DNA of 57,333 bases from an uncultured Bacteroidia bacterium (GCA_902790635.1 CADASN010000011.1:1-57333); one strand, 5' to 3'. Shown: positions 12,707 through 22,198, counted from the stretch's first letter. Notes: generated from the letters alone by a model not told the origin. Made by a program: numbers and translations.

Positions 12707-14959
12707 ATGAAACATCCTGCCCTTTTCTCCTTGCTCCTGATGCTGGCCACCGCCTGCCAGCCGAAGCCGGTCTGCATCGACACCCCCCAAGGCACGCTCT
12801 GCCTCCAGCCTCTCACCGAAAGCGCCATCCGCGTGCAGATGACCCCGGAAGGGGCTCCTGCGCTGGAAGAACTGATCCTGACGGAGTCCGTGAGGGCTCC
12901 GAGGTACAAAGTGGAGCGCAGCGGCGGCGACGTCACCGTCCGCACCGCGCGCATGTCCGCCGAATGGCGTGCTGATGCGCAAACGCTCCGCTTCTTCGAT
13001 GAGGACGGTGAGCTGCTGCTGGAGGAGAGGGCCCACAGTGTCATCCCCGCCGAGGTGCAGGGAGAACCCGCATGGGCAGTCAGCGCGCGCTTCGATTCGC
13101 CGGAAGGCGAACACCTCTACGGCACCGGGCAGTTCCAGGACGGCTACCTGGACATCCGCGGCCTGACGCGGCGCCTCACGCAGGTCAACACGCAGATCGC
13201 CCTGCCGATGTACCTCTCCAGCCGCGGCTACGGTCTGCTCTGGCACAACTACGGCCTGACGGACTTCAACCCGGCGGACCACAGCGTCGAGCTGACCGCC
13301 ACGGAAGAGGACGGCGGATCGGTCACCGTCAACGCCACGGGCACGGCGGGCAACCGCCGCGAACGCCGCTTCTTCCGCACGTTCACCGGAGAAATGGAGA
13401 TCCCTGCTGACGGGGAATACGCCATCCTGCTGGATGTGGGCCGGGAAATGGCCCGCAGGCACAACCTGCTGATCGACGGAGTGCCCGTCATCGACTTCTC
13501 CAATACCTGGCTCCCGCCCACCGCCTCCATCAAGACCCCGCTCAGCGCCGGACGGCACCAGCTGCAGGTCGAAGGCACTTTCGGCGACAAACCGGTCGTC
13601 TTCTGGCGCGCCGTCACCGACGAGACCACCCTCTCCTCCCCGGTGGCCCCGGGGCTCGACTACATCGTCTTCGCAGGAGAAGCCGATACGGTGATGCACC
13701 ATTTCCGCACCCTCAGCGGACATGTCCCCGCCCTGCCGGACTGGATCTTCCGCTACATCCACTGCCGCGAGCGCTACGACACGCAGGACGAGCTGCTGAC
13801 GGCCGCGCGCCGTTTCCACGAAGAGGGAATCCCCATGGGCACCATCGTGCAGGACTGGCAGTGGTGGGGGAAATACGGCTGGAATGCGATGCGCTTCGAT
13901 GAGGACAAATACCCCGACCCCAAGGCGATGACGGACGAACTGCACGCCATGGACCAGCACCTGATGCTGTCGGTCTGGTCCAAGATCAGCCGGGACGCCG
14001 AACTCGGCCAGGAAGCCGCCTCCCGGGATTTCTACATCGAAGGCACGGAATGGATCGATTTCTTCCAGCCGGAGGCCGCCCGCTTCTACTGGGACAATTT
14101 CAGCGCCAAGCTGCTGCCCACAGGCATCGACGCCTGGTGGCAGGACGCCACCGAGCCGGAAAATGACGACCTCAAGGGCCGCCGCATCGGGCCTGACCGG
14201 ATCCCGGCCGAATGGTACCGCAACGTCTATCCCCTCAAGGTCGTCCAGACCGTCTATGAAGGGCTGCGGCGCGACCAACCCGACCGCCTGCCCGTCATCC
14301 TGACCCGCAGTTCCTTCCCGGGCATCCAGCGCTACGGCGCCGTGACCTGGAGCGGCGATGTCGGAAACGACTGGGAGACCCTGCGCCGCCAGATCGTGGG
14401 CGGCCTGGGCCAGATGGCTGCCGGCCTGCCCTGGTGGACCTACGACGCCGGGGGCTTCTTCCGCCCCGGCAACCAATACGAAGATCCCGACTACCAGGAG
14501 CGGATGATCCGCTGGATCCAGGCCTCCGTGTGGCTGCCCTTCATGCGCGTGCACGGCTACCAGAGCCGCACCGAGCCCTGGGAATACAGCCCCGAAACGG
14601 AGCGCCTGTTCAAGGCGGCCATCGCACAGCGCGAAGCCCTGCAGCCTTATATCCTGGAACAGGCCGGCAAGGTCTGGAAGGGAGACTACACGCTCATGCG
14701 TCCGCTCATCTTCGACTTCCCGGAGGATGAAGAGGCGCTGAAGCAGGACTGCGAATGGATGTTCGGTGCGGACTACCTCGTCTGCCCGGTCACCGAAGGC
14801 GGTGTCTCCAGCTGGAAAGTCTATCTCCCTGACGTGGACGGCGGCTGGGAGGACATCCGGGACAACAAGCAGTATTTCGGCGGACAGACGGTGGAGGTCC
14901 CGGTGGACCTCGAAGCCATCCCGGTCTTCAGAAGGGTCTATTTAGGGTTTGACGTCTAA
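12707..14959 (+). CDS. Glycoside hydrolase family 31 lipoprotein (alpha-glucosidase/alpha-xylosidase type)
   Basis: A 750-residue exo-acting alpha-glycosidase, exported and lipid-anchored (lipobox LATAC near residue 18). After the N-terminal beta-sandwich there is an insert (about 220-315) that looks like a PA14 domain (GEYAILLDVGREMA, TWLPPTASIKTPLSAGRHQL). Such an insert is found in bacterial GH31 alpha-xylosidases. The barrel follows, with QDWQWWGKYGWN, the nucleophile Asp at about 480 in WWQDATEPE, and the acid/base Asp at about 551 in WSGDVGNDW. Substrate may be xyloglucan-type xylosides or alpha-glucans. It is a lone gene, not in a visible polysaccharide locus. The start was set at the ATG opening the signal peptide. 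Confidence 0.9.
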   Translation: MKHPALFSLLLMLATACQPKPVCIDTPQGTLCLQPLTESAIRVQMTPEGAPALEELILTESVRAPRYKVERSGGDVTVRTARMSAEWRADAQTLRFFDEDGELLLEERAHSVIPAEVQGEPAWAVSARFDSPEGEHLYGTGQFQDGYLDIRGLTRRLTQVNTQIALPMYLSSRGYGLLWHNYGLTDFNPADHSVELTATEEDGGSVTVNATGTAGNRRERRFFRTFTGEMEIPADGEYAILLDVGREMARRHNLLIDGVPVIDFSNTWLPPTASIKTPLSAGRHQLQVEGTFGDKPVVFWRAVTDETTLSSPVAPGLDYIVFAGEADTVMHHFRTLSGHVPALPDWIFRYIHCRERYDTQDELLTAARRFHEEGIPMGTIVQDWQWWGKYGWNAMRFDEDKYPDPKAMTDELHAMDQHLMLSVWSKISRDAELGQEAASRDFYIEGTEWIDFFQPEAARFYWDNFSAKLLPTGIDAWWQDATEPENDDLKGRRIGPDRIPAEWYRNVYPLKVVQTVYEGLRRDQPDRLPVILTRSSFPGIQRYGAVTWSGDVGNDWETLRRQIVGGLGQMAAGLPWWTYDAGGFFRPGNQYEDPDYQERMIRWIQASVWLPFMRVHGYQSRTEPWEYSPETERLFKAAIAQREALQPYILEQAGKVWKGDYTLMRPLIFDFPEDEEALKQDCEWMFGADYLVCPVTEGGVSSWKVYLPDVDGGWEDIRDNKQYFGGQTVEVPVDLEAIPVFRRVYLGFDV

Positions 14960-14965
14960 GCGGGA

Positions 14966-15961
14966 TCACTCCTCATAGGAGGGGATGAAAACCGGATAGG
15001 CAGGATCGACGGTAATGCCGTCGAACATCACGATGCCGTCCTGGATGAAGGCGGAGAGGATGTTGCGGAACTTCCATCCGCCATCGACCGCCTCATAGTA
15101 GTAGCGTCCGTCGATCTTCTCGATGTTGAGGACGGCGCTCTCGCCTACGCTGTCGTTGTTCTCTGAGCGGAAGTCCCAGTTCGCATAGCCCTCGCCATCA
15201 TATTCATAATCATCCCGCAGCTGCTGGAGCATCCTGGGCGTGCAGTGCTCCTCCAGGAATTCATTCTCGACGTAGAGGCTGTTGTTGTACATCTCCGTGA
15301 TGAAATCCATGATGATGCGGTCATCCTTGGCGGAATTGTCGTGGGCGGGGACCCGGTCATAGTCCGTGACATCGAGGATGTTCCACTCGCCGGGCTCGAA
15401 CTCCCTGGCTTCCGGAAGGGCTTCCTTGTAGGCGGTGATCTCCTCCTGGCTGAGTTCCTGTCCGTCCAGCTCGGCTCCGACATCTTCATAGACCTGCAAT
15501 TCGTTGTATCGCTGGACGATACGGCTGTTCTGCAGCGTCACGATCTCCGTATAATAGGAAGGCCCGCCGGCCGAGCCGCTCTTGCAGAAATAACCCTTGC
15601 CGTCCCGGGTCTCGCGGGTATAAGGGCGGAAGCGCTCCGACTCCAGGCCGATCATGGAGAAATAGCCGTCGCTGACGGCGAAAAATGCGCCGTACTCTTC
15701 GGCAGCGTCACGCATCCAGACTTCCTGGATCCCGTCACCGTCCAGATCCACATACTGCCACTTGCAGAGGGGCTTCCAGCCATGGTCGTCTTCAGCTTCC
15801 TCGTAGCACGTCTGCATCGCGGCGAACTCTTCCGGATAAGGAGTCAGCCGGTCCTGGAGGACCGTCTCCTGATTGTTCTGCTTGTTGGGATTGCCGCAGC
15901 AGGCGGTGAACATCAACACTGCGGACAACAGGGCTGCCGATGCGAATACTCTCTTGATCAT
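14966..15961 (-). CDS. Uncharacterised lipoprotein, two-part
   Basis: A 331-residue lipoprotein (signal with lipobox FTACC around residue 21). The N-terminal half has a DxDxDG-like segment (YVDLDGDGIQEVWM), reminiscent of calcium-binding or FG-GAP-like proteins. The C-terminal half (about 210-331) with DRIIMDFITEMYNNSLY and GWKFRNILSAFIQ resembles small DUF3828-like periplasmic domains, a tentative match. It ends convergently 7 bp from GH31 and lies downstream of two paralogous genes and cysS on the same strand. No function can be given. Confidence 0.75.
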   Translation of the reverse strand: MIKRVFASAALLSAVLMFTACCGNPNKQNNQETVLQDRLTPYPEEFAAMQTCYEEAEDDHGWKPLCKWQYVDLDGDGIQEVWMRDAAEEYGAFFAVSDGYFSMIGLESERFRPYTRETRDGKGYFCKSGSAGGPSYYTEIVTLQNSRIVQRYNELQVYEDVGAELDGQELSQEEITAYKEALPEAREFEPGEWNILDVTDYDRVPAHDNSAKDDRIIMDFITEMYNNSLYVENEFLEEHCTPRMLQQLRDDYEYDGEGYANWDFRSENNDSVGESAVLNIEKIDGRYYYEAVDGGWKFRNILSAFIQDGIVMFDGITVDPAYPVFIPSYEE

Positions 15962-15981
15962 TTTATTCTAGGATTTTAGGT

Positions 15982-16677
15982 TTATTTCTTATGCCGGCGG
16001 TTGGCCTCCGCGAGGAAGGCGTCGAGTTCCTTGTTTTTCCTGGTTTGCTCCTCAAAGGCGCGGCCTACGATTTCGTCCGCGAAGGCCTCTGCGGTCTCGC
16101 AGCCGACGTAGAAATCCTCGTCAAGGTCCGTGCGGACGGTCCCGCCGCCGGTGTTGCCGGCGGAGATGCCCTGCGTCTTGTCGTCCCGCCAGAAGAAGGG
16201 CGGCTCGCCCTCCTGGAAGCAGAGCGACAGTTCCGAACTCTCATGGTACTCCCTGTTGATGTAAATGGCCAGGAAGATGTTCTTGTGGATAAAGCGAAGA
16301 CCGAGCCGCTGTGCCAGCTTCTCGGCAGGAGAGTTGTAGCTGCCCCGCAGGACGACATTGTTTTTCTTCAGCAGCGCTTCCAGTTCGGGCGTGCACTCGA
16401 TCTTCTTGAGATCCGACTCGACAATCAGGTCCTGCAGATTGGGGAAAAGCTCGAGCACACCGGGCCTGACCTGGGATATCCCTTCCGTAATCACCAGCGT
16501 AAAATACTCTTCCGGCTTGAGGTTGGTGGACTGGATGTCCTCCACGCAAACGCTCATCGGCCGCTTGCAGTCCCAGCTCCTCCGGAAGAACAGATTGTGC
16601 CCGTACAGGGTATAGGGCCCTGGATTATACTCGTCGAAAAAAACGTTGTCGTTGTATTTGGAATAAAAAACTGCCAT
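15982..16677 (-). CDS. Uncharacterised protein with LRR-like N-part, paralog of the next gene
   Basis: A protein of about 231 residues starting at MAVFYSKYN; an in-frame GTG at 16719 would add 14. The middle part (ELFPNLQDLIVESDLKKIEC) looks like a degenerate leucine-rich segment. The last 95 residues align with the 101-residue protein encoded at 16722-17027. Shared pattern: I.LA...REYHESS / [14 protein letters not shown], then GGGTVRTDLDEDFY / [14 protein letters not shown], and a terminal helix LDAFLAEANRRHKK / [14 protein letters not shown]. No signal peptide, so probably cytoplasmic. The family is not recognised. Confidence 0.7.
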   Translation of the reverse strand: MAVFYSKYNDNVFFDEYNPGPYTLYGHNLFFRRSWDCKRPMSVCVEDIQSTNLKPEEYFTLVITEGISQVRPGVLELFPNLQDLIVESDLKKIECTPELEALLKKNNVVLRGSYNSPAEKLAQRLGLRFIHKNIFLAIYINREYHESSELSLCFQEGEPPFFWRDDKTQGISAGNTGGGTVRTDLDEDFYVGCETAEAFADEIVGRAFEEQTRKNKELDAFLAEANRRHKK

Positions 16678-16721
16678 CTCGCACAAAACAGTTACCGGTC
16701 GGATTGAATTTGCTTTCACGT

Positions 16722-17027
16722 TTAGTTTTTCCTGGGGCAGTTCGCCTCTTCCAGGAAGGTTTTCAACTGGGCGTTCTGCCGGATCTGCTCCCGGAAGCGT
16801 CCTCCGAAACGCTCCGCAAAGGTCTCCGGTGTCTCGTCCTTGTAGAAATCAGCGGGCAGGTCCGTCCGGACGACCCCACCGCCGTAGTTGCTCGCATTCG
16901 AACCGGGAGTATAGACGTCCTCCAGCAGGTACGGGCCCTTGTCATCCCAGCACAAGTATAGAAACGAACGCTCGAAATGTTCTTCGTCGTAGTGTTTAGC
17001 CAGTAAGATTTTGGAGAATTTCATCAT
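16722..17027 (-). CDS. Small uncharacterised protein, paralog of the downstream gene
   Basis: A 101-residue cytoplasmic protein. Its start (ATGATG at 17027) overlaps the cysS stop by 4 bases, so it is coupled to cysS. It consists only of the domain that forms the C-terminus of the neighbouring protein (15982-16677): beta-rich [18 protein letters not shown], a glycine turn, VRTDL.DFY, then a charged helix ending LKTFLEEAN. The fold is unknown. The pair looks like a duplication, with the longer copy having gained or kept an N-terminal part. Confidence 0.7.
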   Translation of the reverse strand: MMKFSKILLAKHYDEEHFERSFLYLCWDDKGPYLLEDVYTPGSNASNYGGGVVRTDLPADFYKDETPETFAERFGGRFREQIRQNAQLKTFLEEANCPRKN

Positions 17028-18568
17028 TCAAGCGTCCATTCTGCGCCGTCCTTGGTGTCTTTCACCCGGATGCCCAGGGCGGCGAGGGCGTCGCGGATGT
17101 GGTCGGAAGTGGTCCAGTCCTTGGCGGCTTTGGCGGCGGCACGCTGTTCGAGCACCATCTGCATCAGGCCGTCGATCACCTTGGCGGAACCGCCGGCTGC
17201 GGCTTCCTCGTCCTTGAGGCCGAGTACGCCGAAGACAATGTCGTCGAAAAGCTGCACAAGCGTGTCCAGGTCGCCCTTCGAGAACTTCAGCTGTCCCGCC
17301 TTGGCGGAATTGACCAACTTGACCGCCTCGGCGATGTGCGCGAGCGCCACCGGAGTGTTCATGTCGTCGCAGAGGGCATCGTAGATGCCCTCGAAAACGG
17401 CTTTCACCGCCTCGCTGTCCGCGGGGCAGCTGTCGGGTGCCACGTGTACGGGCTCTTCGCCGTAGGCATATTGCGGGACCGGCTTGCCGGCCATCGCGTA
17501 GAGGTCCCGGGCGGCCTGCATCAGGCGCTTGAGGCCCTTCTCGGCCGCCTGCAGGGCTTCGTTGGAGAAGTCCAGCGTACCGCGGTAGTGGGCCTGGAGG
17601 ATGAAGAAACGCACCGTCATCGGGCTGTAGGCCTGCGTCAACTTCGGGTGGTCTCCGGCGAAGAGCTGCGGCAGGGTGATGAAATTGCCCAGGGACTTGC
17701 CCATCTTCTGGCCGCCGATGGTGATCATGTTGTTGTGCACCCAATAGTGTACGCCCTGGGTGCCGCGGGAGGCCTGGTTCTGCGCAATCTCGCACTCATG
17801 GTGCGGGAAGAGCAGGTCCATGCCGCCACCGTGGATGTCGAACTCACGGCCGAGGTATTTCTCGCCCATCACCGAGCACTCCAGGTGCCAGCCGGGGAAG
17901 CCCTCGCCCCAGGGGGACGGCCAGCGCATGATGTGCTCCGGCTCCGCCTTTTTCCAGAGGGCGAAATCGTAAGGGGCGCGCTTGTCGCCCTGCCCGTCCA
18001 GGCTGCGGGTGCCTTCGAGGGTGTCATTCAGGTTGCGCCCGGAGAGGATGCCGTAGTGGAAGTCGCGGTTGTATTTCTCCACATCGAAATAGATGCTGCC
18101 GTTGCTCTCGTAGGCATAGCCGGCGGCGAGGATCTTCTTGACGGCCTCGATCTGCTCGATGATGTGGCCCGAGGCGCGCGGCTCGATGGAAGGCGGTGCG
18201 ACGTTCAGCAGGCGCATCGCTTCGTGGTAGCGCAGGGTGTAGGCCTGCACGACCTCCATCGGCTCCAGCTGCTCCAGGCGGGCCTTCTTGGCAATCTTGT
18301 CCTCCCCTTCGTCGGCATCGTGCTCCAGATGTCCCACGTCGGTGATGTTGCGGACATAGCGCACCCGGTAGCCCAGGTGGCGCAGGAACTTGCTCAGTAC
18401 GTCATAAGTCACGCCCGGACGGGCGTGGCCAAGGTGGGCGTCGCCATAGACGGTAGGGCCGCAGACATACATGCCCACATGGCCGGGATGGACCGGCTTG
18501 AAGAGCTCCTTGCTGCGGGTCAGCGTATTGGTGATGAAAAATTCACGCATGGTCATTCGGTATATCAT
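17024..18568 (-). CDS. cysS: Cysteinyl-tRNA synthetase
   Basis: Charges tRNA-Cys. The 514 residues show the class I signatures: [20 protein letters not shown] with a HLGH form of HIGH, the zinc-site region [15 protein letters not shown], and a KMGKS form of KMSKS in [13 protein letters not shown]. The C-terminal helical domain ends with the tRNA-facing segment [14 protein letters not shown]. The first ATG (18568) lies 2 nt after a TATCTTCG box; the internal ATG before REFFITNT could also be used. It shares a divergent promoter region with xth. Its stop overlaps the next gene by 4 bases. Confidence 0.95.
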   Translation of the reverse strand: MIYRMTMREFFITNTLTRSKELFKPVHPGHVGMYVCGPTVYGDAHLGHARPGVTYDVLSKFLRHLGYRVRYVRNITDVGHLEHDADEGEDKIAKKARLEQLEPMEVVQAYTLRYHEAMRLLNVAPPSIEPRASGHIIEQIEAVKKILAAGYAYESNGSIYFDVEKYNRDFHYGILSGRNLNDTLEGTRSLDGQGDKRAPYDFALWKKAEPEHIMRWPSPWGEGFPGWHLECSVMGEKYLGREFDIHGGGMDLLFPHHECEIAQNQASRGTQGVHYWVHNNMITIGGQKMGKSLGNFITLPQLFAGDHPKLTQAYSPMTVRFFILQAHYRGTLDFSNEALQAAEKGLKRLMQAARDLYAMAGKPVPQYAYGEEPVHVAPDSCPADSEAVKAVFEGIYDALCDDMNTPVALAHIAEAVKLVNSAKAGQLKFSKGDLDTLVQLFDDIVFGVLGLKDEEAAAGGSAKVIDGLMQMVLEQRAAAKAAKDWTTSDHIRDALAALGIRVKDTKDGAEWTLE

Positions 18569-18570
18569 GG

Positions 18571-18599
18571 CGAAGATACGAATTTTCTGCGTATATTTA
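18571..18599. promoter_or_regulatory. Back-to-back promoters of cysS and xth
   Basis: Minus-strand TATCTTCG (18571-18578) serves cysS, and plus-strand TATATTTA (18592-18599) serves xth. Each ends 2-4 nt before its ATG, so only about 35 bp separates the two start codons and the -33 regions lie inside the opposite genes. Confidence 0.5.
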
Positions 18600-18603
18600 T
18601 CGT

Positions 18604-19356
18604 ATGAAATTCATCAGTTGGAACGTCAACGGCCTGCGCGCCGTAGCCGGCAAGGGCTTCGCCGGCGTCTTCGAAGCGCTCGATGCCGACTTTTTCTGCC
18701 TGCAGGAAACCAAGCTCTCCGCCGGACAGCTGGATCTCGAATTCCTTGGATACCAGTCCTATTGGAACTATGCCGACAAGAAAGGCTACTCCGGCACAGC
18801 CATCTACACACGCCATACCCCCCTGTCCGTCGCGTACGGCATCGGGGTGGACGAGCACGACCATGAGGGACGCGTCGTCACGCTGGAGATGCCGGACTTC
18901 TACCTGGTCAATGTCTATACGCCCAACTCCCAGGACGGCCTGCGGCGCCTGGACTACCGGATGCAGTGGGAGGATGCGTTCCGCGCCTATGTGAGCGGCC
19001 TGGCGGCCCGCAAGGGCGTGGTCATCTGCGGCGACATGAACGTCGCCCACGAGGAGATCGACCTCAAGAATCCCGCGACCAACCATTTCAATGCCGGCTT
19101 CTCCGACGAGGAGCGGGCCAAGATGACCGAGCTGCTCGCCGCGGGCTTCCGCGACAGCTGGCGCGACGCCCATCCGGGCGAAGCCAAATACTCCTGGTGG
19201 TCCTACCGCATGGCGGCGCGCGAGCGCAACGTCGGGTGGCGCATCGACTATTTCCTCGTGTCCGATTCGCTCGCCCCGCGCATCGCGGGCACGGACATCC
19301 ACAACGATATCTTCGGCTCCGACCATTGCCCGGTGGAGCTGATCCTGAATGATTAA
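18604..19356 (+). CDS. xth: Exodeoxyribonuclease III / AP endonuclease
   Basis: A 250-residue DNA repair nuclease of the exonuclease III family: AP endonuclease plus 3' exonuclease. All motifs are present: [44 protein letters not shown], the segment [15 protein letters not shown] and the terminal catalytic [11 protein letters not shown]. The length matches the family. No signal peptide, so it is cytoplasmic. The next gene starts 7 bases downstream. This intracellular repair enzyme differs from the secreted EEP lipoprotein at 41225-42295. Confidence 0.95.
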   Translation: MKFISWNVNGLRAVAGKGFAGVFEALDADFFCLQETKLSAGQLDLEFLGYQSYWNYADKKGYSGTAIYTRHTPLSVAYGIGVDEHDHEGRVVTLEMPDFYLVNVYTPNSQDGLRRLDYRMQWEDAFRAYVSGLAARKGVVICGDMNVAHEEIDLKNPATNHFNAGFSDEERAKMTELLAAGFRDSWRDAHPGEAKYSWWSYRMAARERNVGWRIDYFLVSDSLAPRIAGTDIHNDIFGSDHCPVELILND

Positions 19357-19363
19357 CCAAAAC

Positions 19364-19750
19364 ATGATGAAAAAAGCACTATCTCTTTCCACGTTGCTGC
19401 TTTTCTTCGCAGCCTTCGCCCTGCAGGCGCAGACGCTTCAGAAGGGACAGGTGTTCCAGGACGAAGAAATCTCATTTGAGGTGGACGCCATCTGGGAGAA
19501 TGAGCATACCGTCTTCCTGACCGCGCCCGGCGAAATGTACATGACCCTGAAATATAAGGACGGGAAGCCCGGCGAGTACGTGCTGACGCGCTACGGCGAC
19601 ACCCCCGTCCTGCCCTTCCGCGGCGTCCGTTTCGGAGGCCGCGTGCAGCATGTCCAGGAGCCGGGAGCGGAGTCCCTGCTCTTCTACAATTCGGCCGGCA
19701 AGGTTGTCCGCACGCTGACCTGCGAGGTCCCTGCGCCGGAAACATATTAA
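19364..19750 (+). CDS. Small secreted protein of unknown function
   Basis: A 128-residue exported protein with a Sec signal (MMKKALS, hydrophobic core, cut after LQAQ). The mature part is beta-rich: KGQVFQDEEISFEVDAIW, TVFLTAPGEMYMTLKY and PFRGVRFGGRVQHV. No lipobox is seen. It follows xth by 7 bp and precedes a 129-residue cytoplasmic protein. The open frame extends to an upstream ATG at 19349, but the signal peptide begins at 19364. No family recognised. Confidence 0.7.
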   Translation: MMKKALSLSTLLLFFAAFALQAQTLQKGQVFQDEEISFEVDAIWENEHTVFLTAPGEMYMTLKYKDGKPGEYVLTRYGDTPVLPFRGVRFGGRVQHVQEPGAESLLFYNSAGKVVRTLTCEVPAPETY

Positions 19751-19812
19751 ATAGACCCCGGATGCCTTCGCGGATGATCCGGCGGAGGGAAAGATAAACC
19801 AACGATTTCAAT

Positions 19813-20202
19813 ATGTTACTGATCGGTGTAAAAGAAAACGAGGGCTGGCTGTATTCCCGCTGGCAGCTGACCTGGGGTATCGGCTGGGGGAACGTCTGCA
19901 AAGGCGGCCGCGTGCTACTCAATGATTTCGACAATCCCGAAGTGTACGTGGACGGTGAAAAACTGGAACCGTTTGCGGATCCGGAGGACATTTTTAAGGA
20001 GCCCGAGCGGGGGAACATGATGGTCCGGGGCCTCTCCAAGACCCTCGGTATCCCCGTGATGGTGACATTCACCAACCAGGTCAAACTCGTGAGCGTGACG
20101 ATGCCTGCCAGCAAGGAAGTGGTCGAAAGTACAGACTACGAGACCTTCAACAAGGAGATCGCCCCCTACGTGGACAGCCTGGAGATCATGATGTTCCAAT
20201 AG
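19813..20202 (+). CDS. Uncharacterised cytoplasmic protein
   Basis: A 129-residue protein without a signal peptide. It contains Trp-rich segments (GWLYSRWQLTWGIGWGN), a short VYVDGEKLEPFADPED stretch and a C-terminal beta/alpha part. Nothing links it to a known family. It is 62 bp downstream of the small secreted protein and is followed by a copy of the 78-bp dispersed repeat. Confidence 0.65.
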   Translation: MLLIGVKENEGWLYSRWQLTWGIGWGNVCKGGRVLLNDFDNPEVYVDGEKLEPFADPEDIFKEPERGNMMVRGLSKTLGIPVMVTFTNQVKLVSVTMPASKEVVESTDYETFNKEIAPYVDSLEIMMFQ

Positions 20203-20227
20203 CCCCGAGCACCTCGCGGCGATGCGG

Positions 20228-20305
20228 CCAATGTCCCCGCGCCGGTGCTAAAGGACGCAATAAGTGCGTATAACGCAGCCAATGTCCCCGATTTGGGGAC
20301 ATTGG
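20228..20305 (+). repeat. Dispersed 78-bp palindromic element, copy A
   Basis: The unit is CCAATGTCCCC, a spacer with the small hairpin ACGCA-ATAAG-TGCGT, then CCAATGTCCCC-GATTT-GGGGACATTGG as a second, perfect hairpin. It lies in the convergent gap between the 129-residue gene and the 178-residue lipoprotein. Related copies are at 25757, 33005 and 39010. Confidence 0.85.
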
Positions 20306-20356
20306 CAACGCTGCAATTTCATCGGAAAGACAAGGGGACTTCTTCGTTACCGATTG

Positions 20357-20893
20357 TTACCCGAACTGTTCACGTGACCCAAACATATCTGAAAGATTCA
20401 AGACAACCGTCTGGTCCCCTTCGACAAAGTCGAAACGACGATGATAACCAACGGAGAACCATTCGCTCATTGGTATCGAGTCTCCCCGATAATCGTAATT
20501 GAATTGTAGATGAAGGCTGGCGTCTTTTTTTGTCGAACTTATCTCCAAAGTTTCTGTTTTCACATAATCTGAACCGCTTTTCACATAAGTCTCCCAACCC
20601 GAATTTGTGAAAACCATTTTTCCTGTGGCATCAAATAAGATGTCTTCATCAAAATACACTCCGCGGCGGTCCATTCCATTGATCGGTTTCACTACATACA
20701 ACATAAAGGAAATCTCATCCCCCTCTTCCCACGTCAAAGAAATAGAATGATCGTCGTGTATAATGTATGACACCTTTGTATCATTCGTATCCTGTTGTAC
20801 TTCAAACTTAATCCTTGAAACATAAACTTCGTCCCCTATCTTACCACAGGCAGAAAGAAGAACGATAAGAATAAATAGTGCTACTCGTTTCAT
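20357..20893 (-). CDS. Uncharacterised lipoprotein, AT-rich
   Basis: A 178-residue lipoprotein with a lipobox (LLSAC near residue 16). The mature part is predicted to be beta-rich (SLTWEEGDEISFMLYVV, DASLHLQFNYDY). Base composition is clearly more AT-rich than the neighbours, which suggests recent acquisition. No family recognised. It is convergent with the 129-residue gene. It may be co-transcribed with the gene at 20941-21462, 47 bp upstream. Confidence 0.7.
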   Translation of the reverse strand: MKRVALFILIVLLSACGKIGDEVYVSRIKFEVQQDTNDTKVSYIIHDDHSISLTWEEGDEISFMLYVVKPINGMDRRGVYFDEDILFDATGKMVFTNSGWETYVKSGSDYVKTETLEISSTKKDASLHLQFNYDYRGDSIPMSEWFSVGYHRRFDFVEGDQTVVLNLSDMFGSREQFG

Positions 20894-20940
20894 GATTACT
20901 CCATTAGGACATTGACGACGCTTGGGTAGTATCCTTTGGA

Positions 20941-21462
20941 TCAGAAATTCAATGCCAAACCGATCCCGCCGGGTGTAAAGCCCAGGTTCAGTTCCGCCTG
21001 CGAGAGACCCGCTTCGCGGAATTGTTGTTCAAGCAAACGTACCCGTTTGCGTCCGCTCAGCCACACCACCATACCGCTCAATCCGACAACGGAACCGAGC
21101 ACTACGCCCATCGGCCCCAGCGTCATCCCCGCAGGCAGAATATCCGTTTTTTGGGGGTCGAATTGCGCTGCCGCTATGCCCCAGTAGATCCCTGAAGCTA
21201 CGGCAAGTCCACCGCCGGTCAAGCCCAGCACGGCACCGGTCTTTTCGGTCCGATACGCCTTTATGTACCGCAAGGCCTGGTATTCGGACAAATAGTCGCT
21301 TGCGTTCGCGGGAGTCAACGGCACGCCGCTGACACAGATCTTCCCGTTCTGGAAAGTCACATCCTCCCGACTCGCCACACGCTGCTGACCTTGTGCGCTC
21401 CATACTATCCCGCAATTTGCGAGAAAAACACATAAAATATACCTTACGACTTGTTTCAACAT
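20941..21462 (-). CDS. Uncharacterised membrane protein with signal peptide
   Basis: A 173-residue exported protein. The N-terminus is a signal (YILCVFLANCGIVWSAQGQ). A small domain follows (EDVTFQNGKICVSGVPLTPANASDYL), then two Gly-rich hydrophobic segments (about 85-108 and 115-140) that look like a membrane hairpin. The end is RVRLLEQQFREAGLSQ.ELNLGFTPGGIGLALNF, whose last Phe is typical of outer membrane proteins. Likely envelope-located; function unknown. Confidence 0.65.
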   Translation of the reverse strand: MLKQVVRYILCVFLANCGIVWSAQGQQRVASREDVTFQNGKICVSGVPLTPANASDYLSEYQALRYIKAYRTEKTGAVLGLTGGGLAVASGIYWGIAAAQFDPQKTDILPAGMTLGPMGVVLGSVVGLSGMVVWLSGRKRVRLLEQQFREAGLSQAELNLGFTPGGIGLALNF

Positions 21463-21613
21463 ATTATACGAATTATACGGACAAACACATCAGTGTCCAC
21501 AACTTTTAGTGGACACACATGAATAGAACGAGTACAACGGAAAAAAACTGCCTCACCTTTCTGCGGCAATCCAATTCCGAAGGATAATGATTTACCCCGA
21601 GGCGACAGAATGG

Positions 21614-22198
21614 TTACTGGGACTTCAGCCAGGCGGCCATGGCGCGGATAGCCTTGCCGCGGTGCGAGACGGCGTTTTTCTCCTCTTTCGAGACTTCGGC
21701 GAGGGAGCGTCCGGGATAGGCGTCCGCCAGGAAGATGGGGTCGTAGCCGAAGCCGCCCGTGCCGTGCTTCTCATGGGCGATGCTGCCTTCGCAGACGCCC
21801 TCGAAGAAATGCACCTGCCCGTCCGCGAGGATCAGCGTGACCACCGTGTGGAAGCGCGCCCGGCGGTCATTAAATTGCTCAAGTTCCTTGAGCAATTTAA
21901 TCATATTTGCTTGCGAATCATGCCCGGGCCCGGCGTAGCGGGCCGAATAGATACCGGGGGCGCCGCCCAGGGCGTCCACCTCCAGGCCGGTGTCGTCTGC
22001 AAAGCAGGGGAGACCGGTCTTCTCGTGCAGATACTGCGCTTTCTGCAGGGAATTCTCCTGCAGGGTGGCGCCCGTCTCCGGGATGTCTTCGGTGATGCCC
22101 AGATCGGCGGGTGAGACGACATCATAGTCCGGTCCCAGGACTTCGGCGGCTTCGGTGAGTTTGCCTTTATTGGCGGTGGCAAAGAGAATCTTCATCAT
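21614..22198 (-). CDS. rdgB: Non-canonical purine NTP pyrophosphatase (RdgB/HAM1)
   Basis: Hydrolyses dITP, dXTP and ITP to the monophosphates and keeps deaminated purines out of DNA. The 194 residues show FATANKGKLTEAAEVL at the N-terminus, the metal/catalytic segment CFADDTGLEVDALGGAPGIYSARYAG, FFEGVCEGSI, GFGYDPIFLAD and the C-terminal SHRGKAIRAM. All key positions are kept. Two ATGs lie at 22198 and 22195; the first is 6 nt after a TATCTTTG box. It is divergent from the polyprenyl synthase gene. Confidence 0.95.
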   Translation of the reverse strand: MMKILFATANKGKLTEAAEVLGPDYDVVSPADLGITEDIPETGATLQENSLQKAQYLHEKTGLPCFADDTGLEVDALGGAPGIYSARYAGPGHDSQANMIKLLKELEQFNDRRARFHTVVTLILADGQVHFFEGVCEGSIAHEKHGTGGFGYDPIFLADAYPGRSLAEVSKEEKNAVSHRGKAIRAMAAWLKSQ

